Of a stretch of 64,000 nt of DNA, positions 1 to 11,423 are shown piece after piece. The stretch covers positions 16,368,001 through 16,432,000 of the forward strand of contig CM082578.2 in NCBI GenBank assembly GCA_040954595.2, written 5' to 3'. The stretch comes from Balanoglossus misakiensis (taxonomy: Eukaryota; Hemichordata). Made by a program: the position numbers and the translations under genes. Every line of letters begins with the position of its first letter. Position 1 is the first letter of the stretch. Below the pieces are notes generated by a model. That model saw only the letters and a program-made list of their open reading frames with translations, searched no databases and had not been told where the DNA came from.

Positions 1-408
1 AGACAACAGCAATTTCTACTTTGGGACTTGAGTGGTTGGGGGTAGAGGTATTCTGACTGCCATTTGTGACATATGTGAATGTATAATTCCAGTATGTTTA
101 ACACTGATTATATTCACCGTACAGAGAAACTTACCACCTCTCATCCATGTGTATAAGAAGGACCAATAATTATGCCAAATGCTAGAATCTCACCTCTGAG
201 TCACCCAGTACAGGACACATATATACTAAAGGTATATAGTCACTTTGCAGTGTGTTAATTCGCAAAGGTGTTCATATGTACAACAGTTGGTGAAAAGAAC
301 TAGTCAAGGAGTACAAATGATGATTCACAAAGGCTGTGTTTTTTTCCTCTGTTGGGTTGATGAACAGTTCAATAGAACTTCACTTACCAAGTTTGTACAA
401 GTTTTTGT
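1..408. other. Non-coding flank, no gene seen
   Basis: AT-rich sequence with no open frame of interest and no recognisable repeat. It ends at the target site of the inverted-repeat element that follows. Confidence 0.5.
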
Positions 409-411
409 TTA

Positions 412-1499
412 GGGACTGTCCAGAATTTACTTCCAGGGGGGGGCTGGAGGATTTTCAGGGGGGGCCACCCATTTTCCCCAAGAAAAATTAGGGGGGGTCA
501 GACATAAAAATCACAATCCTTTAGGGGGGGCCATGTAAAAAACCCTCACAAACTCAATATTTGCCCAGAAGTACTGATTTATAAGAAACAAACCAGCATG
601 GCTACCTGGATGACAGATGAACTCCGCAAGTGCATTAAATCTTCATAAGCTTGAATTTCCGGTAATTTTTTCGGTGGGTTATTTTGTATATCTACTACAG
701 TTTCTTGTTCTACTCTGTGAAGCATAATAAAATGCCCAGTATTTGGCCTGCCAGCACAGACCATAAATGTACAGTGAACAGTCAGTGTTGTTACTGTTGA
801 CGAGCTCAATTCAAGTCCAGACTAGAATTCGTTAATTTTCTCATCAATCATTCATATATGTATATAAAAAGTTAATTTGCTTTTGGGTTCATTAAAATGC
901 AGCTTTGAGCTCTGTATTTTATAAAATTTTCTTACAGGGGAGGGGGACACCCCCTCCCAAACCCACCCCCTTCACTTCTCGGTTTACAATATCTGCCAAC
1001 ACAGAATACAAATACTTAACAAATATAAACAATGTTCAGTTTTAATATCCACTGATGAGGAAAAACATCAGTTTCAAATTCTTTTCATGGGAGCGCTGTT
1101 TTTCTTTTTTACAAGATAGATAGGTGATGTGTTTTGCTGTGTGAAAGAAAATGGGAGGTGGGATTTCAAAATTTTAAGCTGTTCGGAAGGGGGGATTGAA
1201 AATATTTCGGGTTGTGTACGGGGGGCATGTGAAAATTAACGGTAAAAATAATTTAATTCTCCCCCCCCCTTCCAGAGGTGTTTGTAAATGCAGCCTTATC
1301 AGACTGTATGTGTCGTAGTCTGTACCAGTAAGCATGCATGTATATATTGGGGGGGGGGGGGGTCATGGAAAAAAAACAGGAAATTTACGGGGGGCCACAG
1401 ATTTCCTCCACAATTTACAAGGGGGGGCCATGGAAAAAAATCACCAGGAAAATAAGAAATCCTCCAGCCCCACCCTGGAAGTAAATTCTGGACAGTCCC
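412..1499. mobile_element. 1.09-kb non-autonomous inverted-repeat DNA transposon (MITE-like), rich in G runs
   Basis: The first 43 bases (from 412, starting GGGACTGTCCAG) are repeated in inverted orientation at the other end (to 1499) with one mismatch that I can see. The element is flanked on both sides by TTA (409-411 and 1500-1502), as expected for a 3-bp target-site duplication. A TTA/TWA duplication with G-starting ends is typical of PIF/Harbinger elements, so that is the best guess for the superfamily. No transposase frame is visible inside, so it would depend on an autonomous relative. The interior carries many runs of 6 to 13 G on the plus strand, several followed by CCA or TCA, and a C-run near 1261. 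Confidence 0.8.
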
Positions 1500-1502
1500 T
1501 TA

Positions 1503-4371
1503 ACTTTGCTAAAATTTATTTTGTGAATGAAGTATTGTGAGGTACACAATAAAGTACCGAAAATGATTTATCTGAGAGTAGATTCATGTCTTGTTGTTTA
1601 TTCAGTAATGACAGCCATATGTTTAAATGAAGACAATTCTCACTACCTTAAATATGTTATTGCTACCTAGGTGAGTGATAAAAATCTCATGCCATTGACA
1701 GAATTTCAAAATGGCGGATTTTTGGATAGGAGTTCAGGCTAGAAGCCAGATCGTACCATTTCCATTAGTTCTGTGTCTCATGGTTGTCTGTTTGTTTTTT
1801 TGCCATGGTGTTTGTTACCATAGCAAATTCCCATCTGTTTGAGTGACATCAGACACACGCGCACACTCACTCACTCACAATGCTTGTCATGCAAGGGTCA
1901 ACATCTTCTGTCACATTAAATGTCAGTCATGACATATTTTTGTGATTTCCCAACAATCAACAGTCACTCAGGAAACATGCCATGGATTCAAGTACATTCC
2001 TACTTTCTTTTTTATTGAGGATCAGTGTGAAATCAACACGGCACATACAACAATGAGATAACACAATGGACATACACATCAAGACTGACAGTTCAGTTTA
2101 TGCCATTACCATCTATCTTCCAAATTACAGCATTTCCTGAGAACTACCTTAAGTTTGCAAATATCAGTTAGTAGCAAGAAATCTGTCAATCAGACATACA
2201 TTTGTAATTCCAGAAACATTTGTAATTGTGGTGGGCACATCGCGCCTGTGTAAAATTCATGCACCTAAAAGACACTGACTATGAAATGTTGTCACGCTAT
2301 CACAAAAGTTCAATCGGGATCATTATTAAGTAAATTTGCTTAATCAATTTTATAGACGGGCCAATTCTTAATGTAAACCCTTCCTGGTTCAGATACCATT
2401 CCCTCTAGTCCAAGTCATGAAGTTCTCGTCCCAAAATTAATTTGACTAATTTTACAAACTCACTGCATGTTCACAGAAATGAGTTCATTAGATCCCAACT
2501 CCAATACTCTAATTCAAAATTTCAAGTCCATGAAAGAAATTCAACTGATCGCCAGTTTCTGAGATAAAATGACAACATCCCAGAGTGAAATCCTGAGTTG
2601 TGATAAGAGCACCTGTGATTGGCTGAAAAAATTCCAAGTCGTTTTTTTTTAAAAAAGAAGAAAGGAAATCTTTGTATCTAATTTCTTGCACATCGAGTGC
2701 CGGAAACTAGAAATCCAAAAGTTGCAGATGACATTGAAAGAGATAGATTACTTTTTGTCATATTTTTAAATTAGTTTTATTGGCAAGGTTTGCGTTAGTT
2801 ACTGTTTAACTGTAAAAGTTCATGCTTGCCATGGCAGCAAGCAAATGGTTCAAATGAACCCAATGTATCATTTATCAATTTCAGGGAGAAAAAAAAACTT
2901 CATGCACACATTTTGAATGATGCTATGAATATTCACAAAATATTCTAATTTTTTAAATGCTATTCAACTGTACAAAAACACCGCCGTAAGCTAGTGACTA
3001 TTACAAATATTACATTTTGCAAATTACATTTTCCCAGAGTACAACACACAATGAGACTGCATTCATAAGCAGATACCAAAATGTACTGTCACATACATTC
3101 TACACAAAGCTATGACATTTAAATAAAGTGGTCAGATGCTTGTAACAACAACAAAATGTTCTTAAAATGCAACAAATGGAAAAATGGCAGACCTCTGACA
3201 AATTTGATTTCAGATGTTCCAAAGGAGAATAAAATCAAAATAACACAATAAAACTCAGAAAAATCTGAATGTATGGAGAATAGTATCCAATATACCAGCT
3301 GTACAGGAAAGTAAGAAAACGAATTGGTTGTAATAATTAACACACAAATCAAAATTATGATTAAAAAAAAAGTCGTGTAATAATAATAATTGTGTAAACT
3401 AGTGTTACCATAACATTGCACATATGACCAGATTCAAGGAATGGAGTGGATGCACAACACCACTAATGAAAGATTACCGACAACGCGTAAAGCTTTAAGA
3501 TTTAGCTCATCTGTTTAGAACATGTTCTATGACGCTACAATAGAAAAACATCATGAAATGGTTTGTGAGCGATATAGCATGTCACAGTTAATTCAGAAAC
3601 TGTATCACTTTTTGAAAAATACAAAAGCTGCTGTATTTAAAACGAACAAAAGTTGATAGGCTGCAATCGCTGAAATCAACACAAACACTTGGTACACGAA
3701 GGTTCGAATACAAAAATGTCTAGAATGGCTCAAGTCACCTGCAAATATATATGTTATGCGCACAAAATTCAGCATTTCTGGTAATTTTTTTCAGAATGTT
3801 GTGTTGGAAAATATAGAAAATACAAACAAAAAAATCTAAATGGTCACACTCGTAAGTCAATTTATTTAAAGTATGTAGGTAAATATTGCAAGTTTCATTC
3901 AATTAGACCTAATTTACAAAATGCTTGTACCCTCTCTACAGGTAATAATGCTAAGGTAAAACCAAACTATCGCTATTACACTTTTGCCATAATATAGTAT
4001 TTTTGTAAGAAATTGTTTGCTATACTCTATCTAGGCTTGCAAATTCTAGTCACTATAGCTGTCTCAAGAATAAAAAAATCTGTATAAATAGATCCCAACA
4101 CAGCAATAATGTAAATACTACTCTTTGGAAAAATCATAAAAATTGATAATTGGTGTCATTCTTCCGAGTTGAAAATGTACAAAGCAAAGCAAATCTGCAA
4201 AAAGAAAACCCATAATTCAAAACTGTGTCACTGGTTGTCTCTTGATGTGTGCCAAACCATTCTAAAGTTCAACTATTTGTAATTTACCCTTGAAATAAAT
4301 GGAATGGTCCATTAGCTTATTGACGACTAGACTAAACCATTTACAATAATAGGGGTTGGATGGGTGGGTTC
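1503..4371 (-). other. Probable long 3' UTR and intergenic DNA downstream of makorin
   Basis: This stretch follows the makorin stop codon on the minus strand. It is AT-rich and has no convincing coding frame. A minus-strand AATAAA is present at 2011-2016 and could be the polyadenylation signal of a UTR of about 2.3 kb, but other TTTATT strings on the plus strand (for example near 3860) would give shorter forms. Transcript ends cannot be decided from sequence alone. Confidence 0.35.
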
Positions 4372-7323
4372 CTAAAAGAATTCTAAATCACTAAGAGTTA
4401 GTTCATCGTCGTCTTCAACATCATAGAAGTCATCGAAGTCACTGTCAAATTCATCGTAAAACAAGAACAGCATGTTGTCGTCATCGCTGTCCCAATCCCA
4501 AGTGAGGGTGTCGCGCTCCTCGAAGAAATCCCACAGTCGTATGGTGTCCATGATACGTTTCTCACCATCTGCATTCTCGTACTTGCGGAGTTTGGGTTCT
4601 TCCTTGGTTCCGTCAGGGTAGACATGTAGGTAGAAGCAGCTGCCTCCAAACGGACAGGTGCCTCGCCCTTGGTCAAAATACTTGCAGGGTTTGGTACTGA
4701 GAGAGAAGGAAACACAACAGATAGGTTGACTTGAGGGTTCTTGTATTGTATTGTATTCCACATTACCAAACACAGGCACTTTGATAACAAGCAAAGACAC
4801 CATCAGTCCACTTACCTCAGCACTGACTTGTAACCTCCGATCAGTTTTTGCTTCTCATCTTTATCGTCCACCCAGTAATCACTTGGAGTTACGAAGTTTG
4901 ACGGAATACGACATTCCGGACAAGCTCTGAAATGAAAATAACACCTGATGTATAAGCACAAACCATTTGCATCTGAGATGGAATGTCCTGGGAGAATACA
5001 GGAGGTTCAATCTCTCACTGTATCAGTGTTTTGCGCAATGTGACTGTACTGGCATGTAATACAGTACACTCAAACAAAGCTGAGACACACCCAAAGAGTC
5101 ATTCATTATTCATATTCCCCTACCCTAGCAGAGAGAAATTTCTTTTGCAAAAAAAAAGAAACTTCGTTTTTCGTGAGGCCATACCTTACAATTTTCCTTT
5201 CAAACTGCTTAGCACTTCTCCATTTGCGTATGCAACTCAAGCAGTAGGCGTGGTTGCATTCCGACAGCAATCCAAACTTCCTTTCCTTGGGATCGGTCTT
5301 TTCCAGCACCACCTCCATGCAGATCCCGCATGTTTTATCCTTGCTGTGTTGAACGGCAAATGAGATCTCCATGTTTCTTTCATGTTCCGCCATGCAATCC
5401 TACAACAAGACAGTGAAGACAGATGCACTACAGTAAAACCCGACTGAAACAGACAGCAAAATGAGTGAACGTCTGAACTGCTGGAGGACATCCACAAAAG
5501 GCTGGCCAAGGGAATCAGAATACTTTACCTGTTTGTGTTTTTCGTTTTGATCTGGATCATCTGGATGCAGACATGCTTTGCCGCACATATCACACGTGTT
5601 ACCATGGAGATACTTGCAGTTTTCACCATAGCGACAAGTTCCGAATATTGCATAGGGACAGAGCAATTCTATTTCTTTGTTCTTCTCCTGTTTTGTGGCA
5701 TCAGTTGACTTCTCCCCAGAGATAGCAGCAGAATATGAACTTGGGGCTGAAATAGTGAAAAATTAATCATGTAATATAATATTCATAATACTATAACTAA
5801 ACCTGACCCCTTGGATAGAAGTTCAAATGAACAAAATCAATGCCAGGGATTTTACTCACTTGAACCTTTGTATGGCTGTCCTGGTACAAACTCAGCTGCA
5901 TTGACATAATCAGCAAAATTATAGCCTTTGCCTTTATCATTCCCAGATGGATCAGTGTCGTCTTCTGTTTCTTTTGTCTTTTTCTTCAGCGTAACCATGG
6001 AATTCTCGGAATTCTCTTCCTTTAGAGGTATGCTGATTGGTTTCGGTGTGGTGTGAGATGGGGATGGCTTGACATGGTCGTATCTGCACAACAGGGAATG
6101 GACAGAAACATCAAGAGTAAGCTTCTTGTGTTGTCTTGTGGTGGTTGTACTAACAATGTTAGTAAAGATGACTGATGTGGATTAATCCATTTCTATAATG
6201 TAATTCAGTCTGGTGGCATCACCACTGTAAACAATGAGGGTGTAACATCATTTGGACTGAAAATCTCACCTGCATCGATCGCCGTAGACACATTGTCCCT
6301 TTAAGTAGAACTTACAAGTCATGCTGGGCTTGGCTGACATATCATGGGAATAGCGACAGTTCACACCTTCCCTGCACATGCCATTCATGAAATACCTACA
6401 ACAGAAGGAAAAGTTGAGGATTAGCTACTATGCTGTAATTAATTCCGGCAGTCATTTCCTCTAAGGTTGGAGAGGGTGCACAAGCCCCATTAAGCATGCA
6501 CAAGAAGCCAAGTCAAAGAAATTAGATTGGCATTCACGCTATGAGGTTCATATGTTCAATCTCATTTATAGCAAAGCCAGTGGGATTTTCAGGTCTGGTC
6601 AAAAATGCCATATTCCAGGAGTGATGGGACAGGATTAAATTGTGTCACAGTTTTTCACAATTTATACACAATTATATTACAGCATTGGCAGCTGAATCAA
6701 ATTTTGCAGGACTTTCCAGGGTCAGGGAGTTAATATCTTTTTATATTCAAAAATTAAACTCTACAAGATCGAATCAGCAATCTAGTCAGCTTATGGAACT
6801 GGGATCATCTGACGAAATTTACGCCACTTGACATAACATCACAGAAATTGTGTACAGGGCGCGGCCAATGATACATGTAATGTACATGTTCTTCATGTAT
6901 TGATAAACTTGCCCATCAATCAAGGAACCAAAACATCCTCCATATCGTCGTTTTAAGAAATCGCCCACCTCGGACAACGATTTTCTCTGCAGAAATTGTC
7001 GAAAATATCCGACAACAAATCGTTTCCCCCCTCGATCTCACGGCAATTGCGAAATATAATGCAATATCAACCACGATTTATCTGTGGCACCCGCCCATAT
7101 GACGCTGGCGCCGGTTGGGTGTGTGGCCTACATTCTGGTGCATCTGATCATATGCATCGCGCGATTTTGCTGTTTGTCAGCGAAGACACACCACAACGAT
7201 CGATCGAGCGGTCGTACAAATTACGCACCTACAAAGAACCTGCGTTGTCCACTGTCTCTCCGGATGACGGTAATCTGGTGTGAACCTTGCCGATGGCGTG
7301 CCAAACCGACGACCCTCCGCCAT
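4372..7323 (-). CDS. mkrn: Makorin, RING/CCCH zinc-finger E3 ubiquitin ligase, 7 exons, 437 aa
   Basis: Exons (minus, 5' to 3'): 7229-7323, 6270-6395, 5860-6083, 5529-5746, 5185-5399, 4816-4926, 4372-4696. All introns are GT-AG, the sum is 1,314 nt and the frame closes. Domain order is that of makorins: CCCH fingers at about residues 31-49, 59-77 and 178-196, the makorin Cys-His motif from C200 (CDMCG), a C3HC4 RING at 245-298 (CGIC...CNHAYC...CIRKW...CPEC), a fourth CCCH at 334-353 (C-X8-C-X5-C-X3-H), then a strongly acidic tail. Known makorins are E3 ligases that also bind RNA, and human MKRN1 has a similar length. The short first exon starts MAEGRRFG and ends in the first finger's leading Cys. 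MKRN1 and MKRN2 cannot be told apart here. The gene is divergent to, and probably shares a promoter with, the TMEM121-like gene. Confidence 0.95.
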
Positions 7324-7778
7324 TGCTTCGATCAGCCGGCGCGGTGAGGTGCAGTCGGAGTTTTGATTTCACAACTGAGCTATGAAAAACGGCGCACGAT
7401 GGTTTCACCTAAATCCGGGGCTCATTTACATGACGCACGGTGCACCTGTTTTGACTTTTCTGATCTTTTTAAAGTAACAGGTCAGACTCGGCGTACAGAA
7501 TGCCAGAGAAATATGTGATATGTCAGCCAGCTACAAGAGGTAGCGGGAAGGTTCGCTGCACTGCCCCGGTGTTTGGTACACACTAGCCAATCATCTTTGA
7601 GTATTGCCGCATTGACCTACGACCCGGAAGTAAAAGTGTCAGGTGAATCTCATCTGGCAGATGTGGAGAGCGCAAGCGAAGAGTGAGGAGTGGCTACATC
7701 ACGTCTCTCGTTTATTCGCTGTTACTTCCACGACCGGGTGTGTCATTGTATTAAAAGTGCTCTGGTTTGGTCTCAAAG
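7324..7778. promoter_or_regulatory. Candidate bidirectional promoter with the 5' UTR exon of the plus-strand gene
   Basis: Makorin starts at 7323 on the minus strand, and the most upstream donor that fits the plus-strand gene is AAAG|GTAAGG at 7778/7779. The interval has no TATA box at a convincing position, and it joins a local GC-rich patch (about 7080-7350) that stands out from the AT-rich surroundings. The exact start sites of both transcripts are not visible. Confidence 0.5.
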
Positions 7779-8685
7779 GTAAGGTTTGACCTTTTGCTGT
7801 TGCATTTCCGTTGTCCAGATGTTATGTACTGAAGTGCAATGATATTTTCAGTTCTCGGTCCGTATTGTTATGTTGTGGAAATGTATGGACATTGACACTA
7901 TGACAGTGTCTTAATTGTTTCTTTCCAGTTGTAATCTGCAGGAAATGTTTGCGAAAACGAAAGGAAATATTTTTCTCACCCATCCACTTTACAATAACAG
8001 TATGATGTTGTATACACGTAAATGCTTCCGTATTTCTTGTTATTGTCTTGCGATCACTCACATTCGCAATAACAGTGTTATTGGATAGTCATGATAATAT
8101 CCTACATCAAGGTCATTTGCCTTTGTTGGTTGATAGCAAGGTCATGCCATTGTTAAAGTAAGACTTCTGAACTGTGAACAGGACATTTATTGATTAACCA
8201 TAATATAACAATCAATAACGGAACCTTGGTGTTTTCTAAGTCGTATCAATTATCATCGTGCCCATTCTGGCATAATTTGTTTACAATTTATATTTATAGC
8301 TGACCATGAATTATGAAACAATCTGTGCAGGTAATTGTGACTGATGCTTGAACCAGAAGGTCACTCCAATAAACAAGCCATACTGATTTGGTCATAGTTA
8401 TTTATATCACCAATGACATCAATTTTTCTGTTGGTTTATCACATTGTAGCCAAAGTTGCTACAAATTTCAGTCACATACATGACAAAATGCCCCTAAACA
8501 TTTTTCATTTGACCCAAACATTTTTAACGAAAAGGGCAAATGCCGATTACTGAAATTAGTTCACTTGACGCCTATCTGTAATTAAAAAAAATTGACTGAA
8601 GCCCTAGGAATGTCTGGTATGGCCAGCACAAGTTAATCTTTAACTAGGCTATAACCGATTTCTAATATACCATAATTTGTTCCAG

Positions 8686-8816
8686 GAAGAATCAGTACCA
8701 GTATCTCTAAGAAACAGATGTGACGTGATTGTCATTGCCACCAACCTTTTCCAGTCCAAGTAGTGAACAAACTAGGTGCTGTGTCTTCCTGTAGATATTC
8801 TGCTTGTATTTAACTG
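8686..8816 (+). other. Predicted 5' UTR exon of the TMEM121-like gene
   Basis: The segment is bounded by a good acceptor (TTGTTCCAG before 8686) and a consensus donor (ACTG|GTAAGT after 8816). It would join the 7778 donor to the coding exon, whose acceptor TTTTGTAG lies just before 9016. It has no ATG-led frame continuous with the protein. This is inferred from splice signals only. Confidence 0.4.
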
Positions 8817-9027
8817 GTAAGTATAATAATATGCATGTAAGTGGGGTGATGATTTGCTGAATTCTGTAACTTACATATGTGTCATTCAGTGTACCAATAT
8901 GTCATCATGCAATAACTGTCTTCTCAGTGTATTATACATAGGTTCCCCTGTACACATAACTTGCGAAGATTGTCTCATAGAGCTACAGAATATTAAAATT
9001 TCTTTTATTTTGTAGCGTTATTGAAGA

Positions 9028-10101
9028 ATGGCAAATCCTACAAAACGAGCGCAGTTGATTACCGACATCTTGGCCATCCTCGCTATTGTAGTCAGCATTC
9101 TGGTGGTGATAGTTCAAGGTGGAATCCTCGATTACTACCTGATTTCCCATAACCCTGACAACAAGGCACACTATGCCTGGATCATCTGTGATGTCGTTGC
9201 TGTTGTCGTCTGGTTGTATGCACTCATCAAGTCATACATACTCCTGGTTAGGCGACAGAATTTGACAGAGATGGATGGTCAGGCCATGTCCAAAGTGAAG
9301 AAGAGAATAGGTTTTGTAAAATCTGTCCTGACTGATGAGCTGCGCTATGTCTATGCGTGTTGGCTGGTGTATGCATGTTGCCTGGTGCCAAGGGTCGCCT
9401 ACATCTTCAAGACCATCGCCGAGACCTTGCAGGAGAATTCTGCGTTTGGGCCGAACACACTGAAGTTGACCGTCTCCCTGGCGGCCATCTCATACCTGTT
9501 TCTGGTCTACACACATCACGACAGTCACCCCAACACGACACGCATTCATTACATTTCGTTTCTGACCAGCAGTGTCACTTTCAACATCCTGGACAGTTGT
9601 CAGCTGCTCGACATGCTGTTCATCATGGAGACAGAGATTCTGCTGCCTTTTTACTTGGAGAATTTGATCCTGGCGTTTGCCTGTGTGAATTTCTTCCTCC
9701 CAGTCCTGGCCCTGGTGGAGCTGAGGCAGAGTTCGGAGCGAGGCAAGACCACCTCCACCTGGTTCAAGTTCCTCTATGCTCTGTGTCACATCTTCCTCAC
9801 CAACTTGCCCTATTTCATCATCCGATCATACCTCTGGCACGGCCGGAACAGCGGTGTGTCCACCTACATGACCAAGAACGTCATCATGCTGGTGCTAGAC
9901 ATCCATGAGTTCTTCAGCAACTTCGGCAGGTTCAAGGCCAGGGTGTGCAAGCTCTGCAAGAATTCCATCTTGAGCGACAAGTTCAACTTGGACCTCAAGA
10001 CCTGCGAAGAGTGCGTCAAGGAATCCGTCGGGCTGGAGGAAACACCTGAAGATGAGAAGGATTCTGTACCTCTTGGTCCAGTTAAGCCAGTTCAGTTGTG
10101 A
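9028..10101 (+). CDS. TMEM121-like multi-pass membrane protein, 357 aa
   Basis: One coding exon, starting 12 nt after a splice acceptor. About six hydrophobic segments are visible (near residues 14-34, 48-70, 106-126, 145-162, 208-232 and 243-264). The middle and C-terminal half recalls the TMEM121/hole family: a LDxxxLLDM motif before a segment ending in FFLPVLALVEL, then a segment ending with an R-S-x-L pattern, and a VSTYMTKNVIMLVLD stretch matching the family's V-S-x-x-x-x-KN-V block. Human TMEM121 is slightly shorter (about 320 aa). The molecular function of the family is poorly known. After the last membrane-proximal segment there are two CxxC pairs (307-310 and 326-329), then an acidic, proline-rich tail. 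The family assignment rests on recall of motifs, not on an alignment. Confidence 0.7.
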   Translation: MANPTKRAQLITDILAILAIVVSILVVIVQGGILDYYLISHNPDNKAHYAWIICDVVAVVVWLYALIKSYILLVRRQNLTEMDGQAMSKVKKRIGFVKSVLTDELRYVYACWLVYACCLVPRVAYIFKTIAETLQENSAFGPNTLKLTVSLAAISYLFLVYTHHDSHPNTTRIHYISFLTSSVTFNILDSCQLLDMLFIMETEILLPFYLENLILAFACVNFFLPVLALVELRQSSERGKTTSTWFKFLYALCHIFLTNLPYFIIRSYLWHGRNSGVSTYMTKNVIMLVLDIHEFFSNFGRFKARVCKLCKNSILSDKFNLDLKTCEECVKESVGLEETPEDEKDSVPLGPVKPVQL

Positions 10102-11243
10102 ATCAGTCAAATTTATGTGTAAATGTCAAAACATTTGTAAAGTGAAAATATGTGGTGCCTAGCATGACTGCTTAACTCTGATAACTTTTCTGAAAATTCG
10201 GTCAGTGCATGATTTTCTTGAGAACACTCTGATTATTACACATCACTGAACATATGGCATATTTTTGAAGACTAGAATACAGACTGTCCGCTAGTGTGCA
10301 ATAATCCTTGAAGACAGTAGCCTCTGCATTGATTTGGAATGCATTGACAAATGGATGCACAGAAGTTTACAGTGCAGTTTGTTGAAAGTTTAGATGCAAT
10401 AAGGGACAGGGTAAAATTGATGTCACACTTTACTGCCAGTAAAATATTAGTAATCATGTTGAACAGATTTAGTGCTAAATTTCTGATTTCACACATTTTT
10501 GACCTAGCTACTTAAATATATATGGGTATGTCAAGTAATAGATACACAGCATAGATGTTGCTTAACACAAGTGCTCCATACCCAGTGTTTGTGTGTATCA
10601 CTGACATCTAAGCATTTACCGTAGAAGTTTTTTTTTAAATGACAGTGATTCTGGGCCTTAAACTGTTTGTAAATATTGCTATAAGCTACATGTCTTACAG
10701 TGCATGATTTAGGATTATCTGTATTTTTATTGTAAAGTGCTTGAAGGCTAAAACTAATTGTGGGTTGTGTGTTTTAATGAACCAAAGGACAAGGTACCAA
10801 GTACTTTTTTATACTTTTTATATTTATTATTTTTTGCGATTGTATTTTTTGTGGTTTTTGTCATACAGAAGCAGATGGTCACATTTACAAAAAAAAGAAT
10901 CATAATCATTTTTCAGCAGTGAAGTAGAACATCTGTGATCATTTTCTTCCCTGAAATAAAAATACCTCCGCATTTGTTTACTCTATGAGCCAATACATAT
11001 CAATTCCACCACAAACAAAGGAATTATAATTGTCAAAAATTTGAACCATTTTGGTGAAAGTGTAAATGTTAATTATTTTGATTTTTACATATTTTGTATT
11101 TTGTGTAATTCAAAATGATCGGAGTCTAAAGTGATTTGTGTTGTTGATTATATTTATAGACAGTTATGTTGCATTTTATGATAGTTAATCTCCATTAAAT
11201 CTATATACACGTACCATTAAATGTTTGTTTCTGTTGATTTCCT
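10102..11243 (+). other. 3' UTR of the TMEM121-like gene and convergent intergenic DNA
   Basis: AT-rich, non-coding. A plus-strand AATAAA at 10955-10960 is a plausible polyadenylation signal, giving a UTR of roughly 870 nt. The next gene converges from the other side. Confidence 0.5.
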
Positions 11244-11249
11244 TTTATT
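11244..11249 (-). terminator. Candidate polyadenylation signal (AATAAA) of the GCNT-like gene
   Basis: TTTATT on the plus strand reads AATAAA on the minus strand, about 175 nt beyond the GCNT stop codon. No closer match was noticed. Confidence 0.4.
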
Positions 11250-11423
11250 GACAAGAACCGTGACCCTTCCATTTTACTTTGCATGTTGACTTTACAGCGC
11301 CACCAGTGTTATTCAATAAATATTTCTTTTGTTTTTTTGTGACTTAATCGTACGACTGATACACCTTAGCAGAGTTGCAAACAATTTGTTTTCATGCACC
11401 ATTTTGGCTTCATTGCCGTACAC

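Noticed and set aside
9357-9908. 183-codon ORF in another frame over the TMEM121-like gene
   Set aside because: It is a shadow of the real frame; the membrane-protein frame has clear hydrophobic periodicity.
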